Assembly (NCBI RefSeq): GCF_009725995.1
Contig: NZ_RCNS01000001.1
Coordinates: 352,283 to 416,282 of the forward strand
Length of the DNA: 64,000 nt
Reading direction: 5' to 3'
Source of the DNA: Zobellia laminariae
Lineage (GTDB): Bacteria; Bacteroidota; Bacteroidia; Flavobacteriales; Flavobacteriaceae
How positions within the stretch are numbered: position 1 is the first letter of the stretch; every line of letters begins with the position of its first letter. A program made the position numbers and the translations under genes. The notes beneath the pieces were generated by a model, which saw nothing but the letters and a program-made list of their open reading frames with translations, did no database searches and was not told where the DNA came from. Shown piece by piece: positions 63,514 to 64,000 of this stretch.

Positions 63514-64000
63514 TTAGCCATTAGGTTTATTATTTAAAGAATTAAATACCAGTTCTATAAAGTAGTTGGTTGGGTCTCCTTTTTCATGACAGTCCGTTAA
63601 GGAGGCAAAATGGTCTTTTAGAAAATGTTGGTGCAGCGAGCCTTCCAATACCGTACTCGCCAAACTGCTAGGATATGTATAAGCTGCATCTACCGTAGAA
63701 ATCATAGTGCTTAAGCGGTTTACCAATCTTTTGTAGATTACAAAATACCCTTCTTTATTATCTGCATCTACCTCTTTGGTCAAATAAGATTTAGAATACT
63801 CGTTAATAACAATATTGTTTAAAAGCACCTCATTAATATGCGAGAAGTTAGAATCTATCTCCGTGGGTTTGGTAACGATTTCCAAGGCCTTTTTTAATTT
63901 TTCCTGTGGGTCCTGTATGCTATTGGTAGAAAAAACCAATTTGTATTCTAACCAACCCCAATACCAAGAAGCTAGGTACAACAACAATTTGTGCTTGTTC
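63514..64000 (-). CDS. TetR/AcrR-type regulator, C-terminal part (N-terminus outside window)
   Basis: The frame is open to the window edge; about 162 codons are visible. The visible part is all-helical: LASWYWGWLEYKLVF near the edge, then YFVIYKRLVNRLSTMISTVDAAYTYPSSLASTVLEGSLHQHFLKDHFASLTDC and FIELVFNSL, as in TetR-family ligand-binding domains of the kind next to flavobacterial HlyD/TolC operons. The DNA-binding domain would lie upstream, beyond the window. It ends 28 bp before the ABC gene and probably heads this operon. Confidence 0.65.
   Translation of the reverse strand, partial: NKHKLLLYLASWYWGWLEYKLVFSTNSIQDPQEKLKKALEIVTKPTEIDSNFSHINEVLLNNIVINEYSKSYLTKEVDADNKEGYFVIYKRLVNRLSTMISTVDAAYTYPSSLASTVLEGSLHQHFLKDHFASLTDCHEKGDPTNYFIELVFNSLNNKPNG

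Noticed and set aside
1..64000. CRISPR arrays, rRNA and canonical tRNA genes
   Set aside because: No regularly spaced short repeats, no rRNA motifs, and the only T-arm-like sequences seen belong to ssrA and its partial copy.

Overview
The window comes from a member of the Bacteroidota, most likely a marine Flavobacteriaceae of the Maribacter/Zobellia/Arenibacter kind; the genus is a guess. The signs are AT-rich intergenic DNA, promoters of the TAnnTTTG type, a type IX secretion (T9SS) substrate with a gliding-motility C-terminal domain next to a PorP/SprF protein, an FtsE gene of the flavobacterial type, DUF6503-like and DUF2490 envelope proteins, and two S1 sulfatases typical of bacteria that degrade algal polysaccharides.

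1-20.5 kb is mostly core genome: a truncated Ca-binding lipoprotein, an outer-membrane barrel plus large TPR protein pair, ftsE, an EEP-fold nuclease/phosphatase-like protein, a membrane-anchored degenerate Nudix protein, a sulfatase, ppgK, a lipoprotein, typA, two paralogous small barrel proteins, kdsA followed by a second sulfatase, and small housekeeping proteins.

20.6-27.65 kb holds ssrA (tmRNA) and, 6,570 bp downstream, a second copy of its last ~218 nt plus terminator (248-bp direct repeat, one mismatch). Between the copies lie only a PorP/SprF-like gene and a 1,714-aa T9SS adhesin-like protein (LRRs, ten ~97-aa FN3-like repeats with a cysteine pair, CHU_C domain). This looks like an integrated or excisable adhesin cassette with no integrase of its own.

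27.7-37.9 kb holds a TesA-like esterase divergent from a YbbA/YbbP-like ABC exporter, a three-gene MORN/DUF2490 envelope operon, a small lipoprotein and an FAD-linked oxidase.

38.2-54.7 kb is the most unusual part: an accessory cluster in two converging blocks. The plus block encodes a free-standing propeptide-like protein, a subtilisin-like peptidase, a free-standing copy of that peptidase's C-terminal domain, a very acidic small protein, a 1,392-aa membrane protein with a Cache-like sensor region and a C-terminal P-loop/winged-helix module, a metzincin, and a secreted coiled-coil/barrel protein. The minus block encodes a V8-like trypsin, a peptidoglycan-binding amidase, a trypsin-subtilisin double protease, an M19-dipeptidase-like protein with changed metal ligands, and a small membrane coiled-coil protein. 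Nearly all the enzymes lack signal peptides. I read this as a candidate sensor-coupled proteolytic cascade, possibly a conflict, stress or cell-lysis system; the function is inferred, not shown.

55.2-64 kb holds an NTF2-like secreted protein, an AraC regulator, a flavodoxin-fold oxidoreductase, a PhoD-like phosphatase, a possible 43-aa membrane protein, and a TolC-HlyD-ABC-TetR export operon whose ABC protein has lost its main catalytic motifs.
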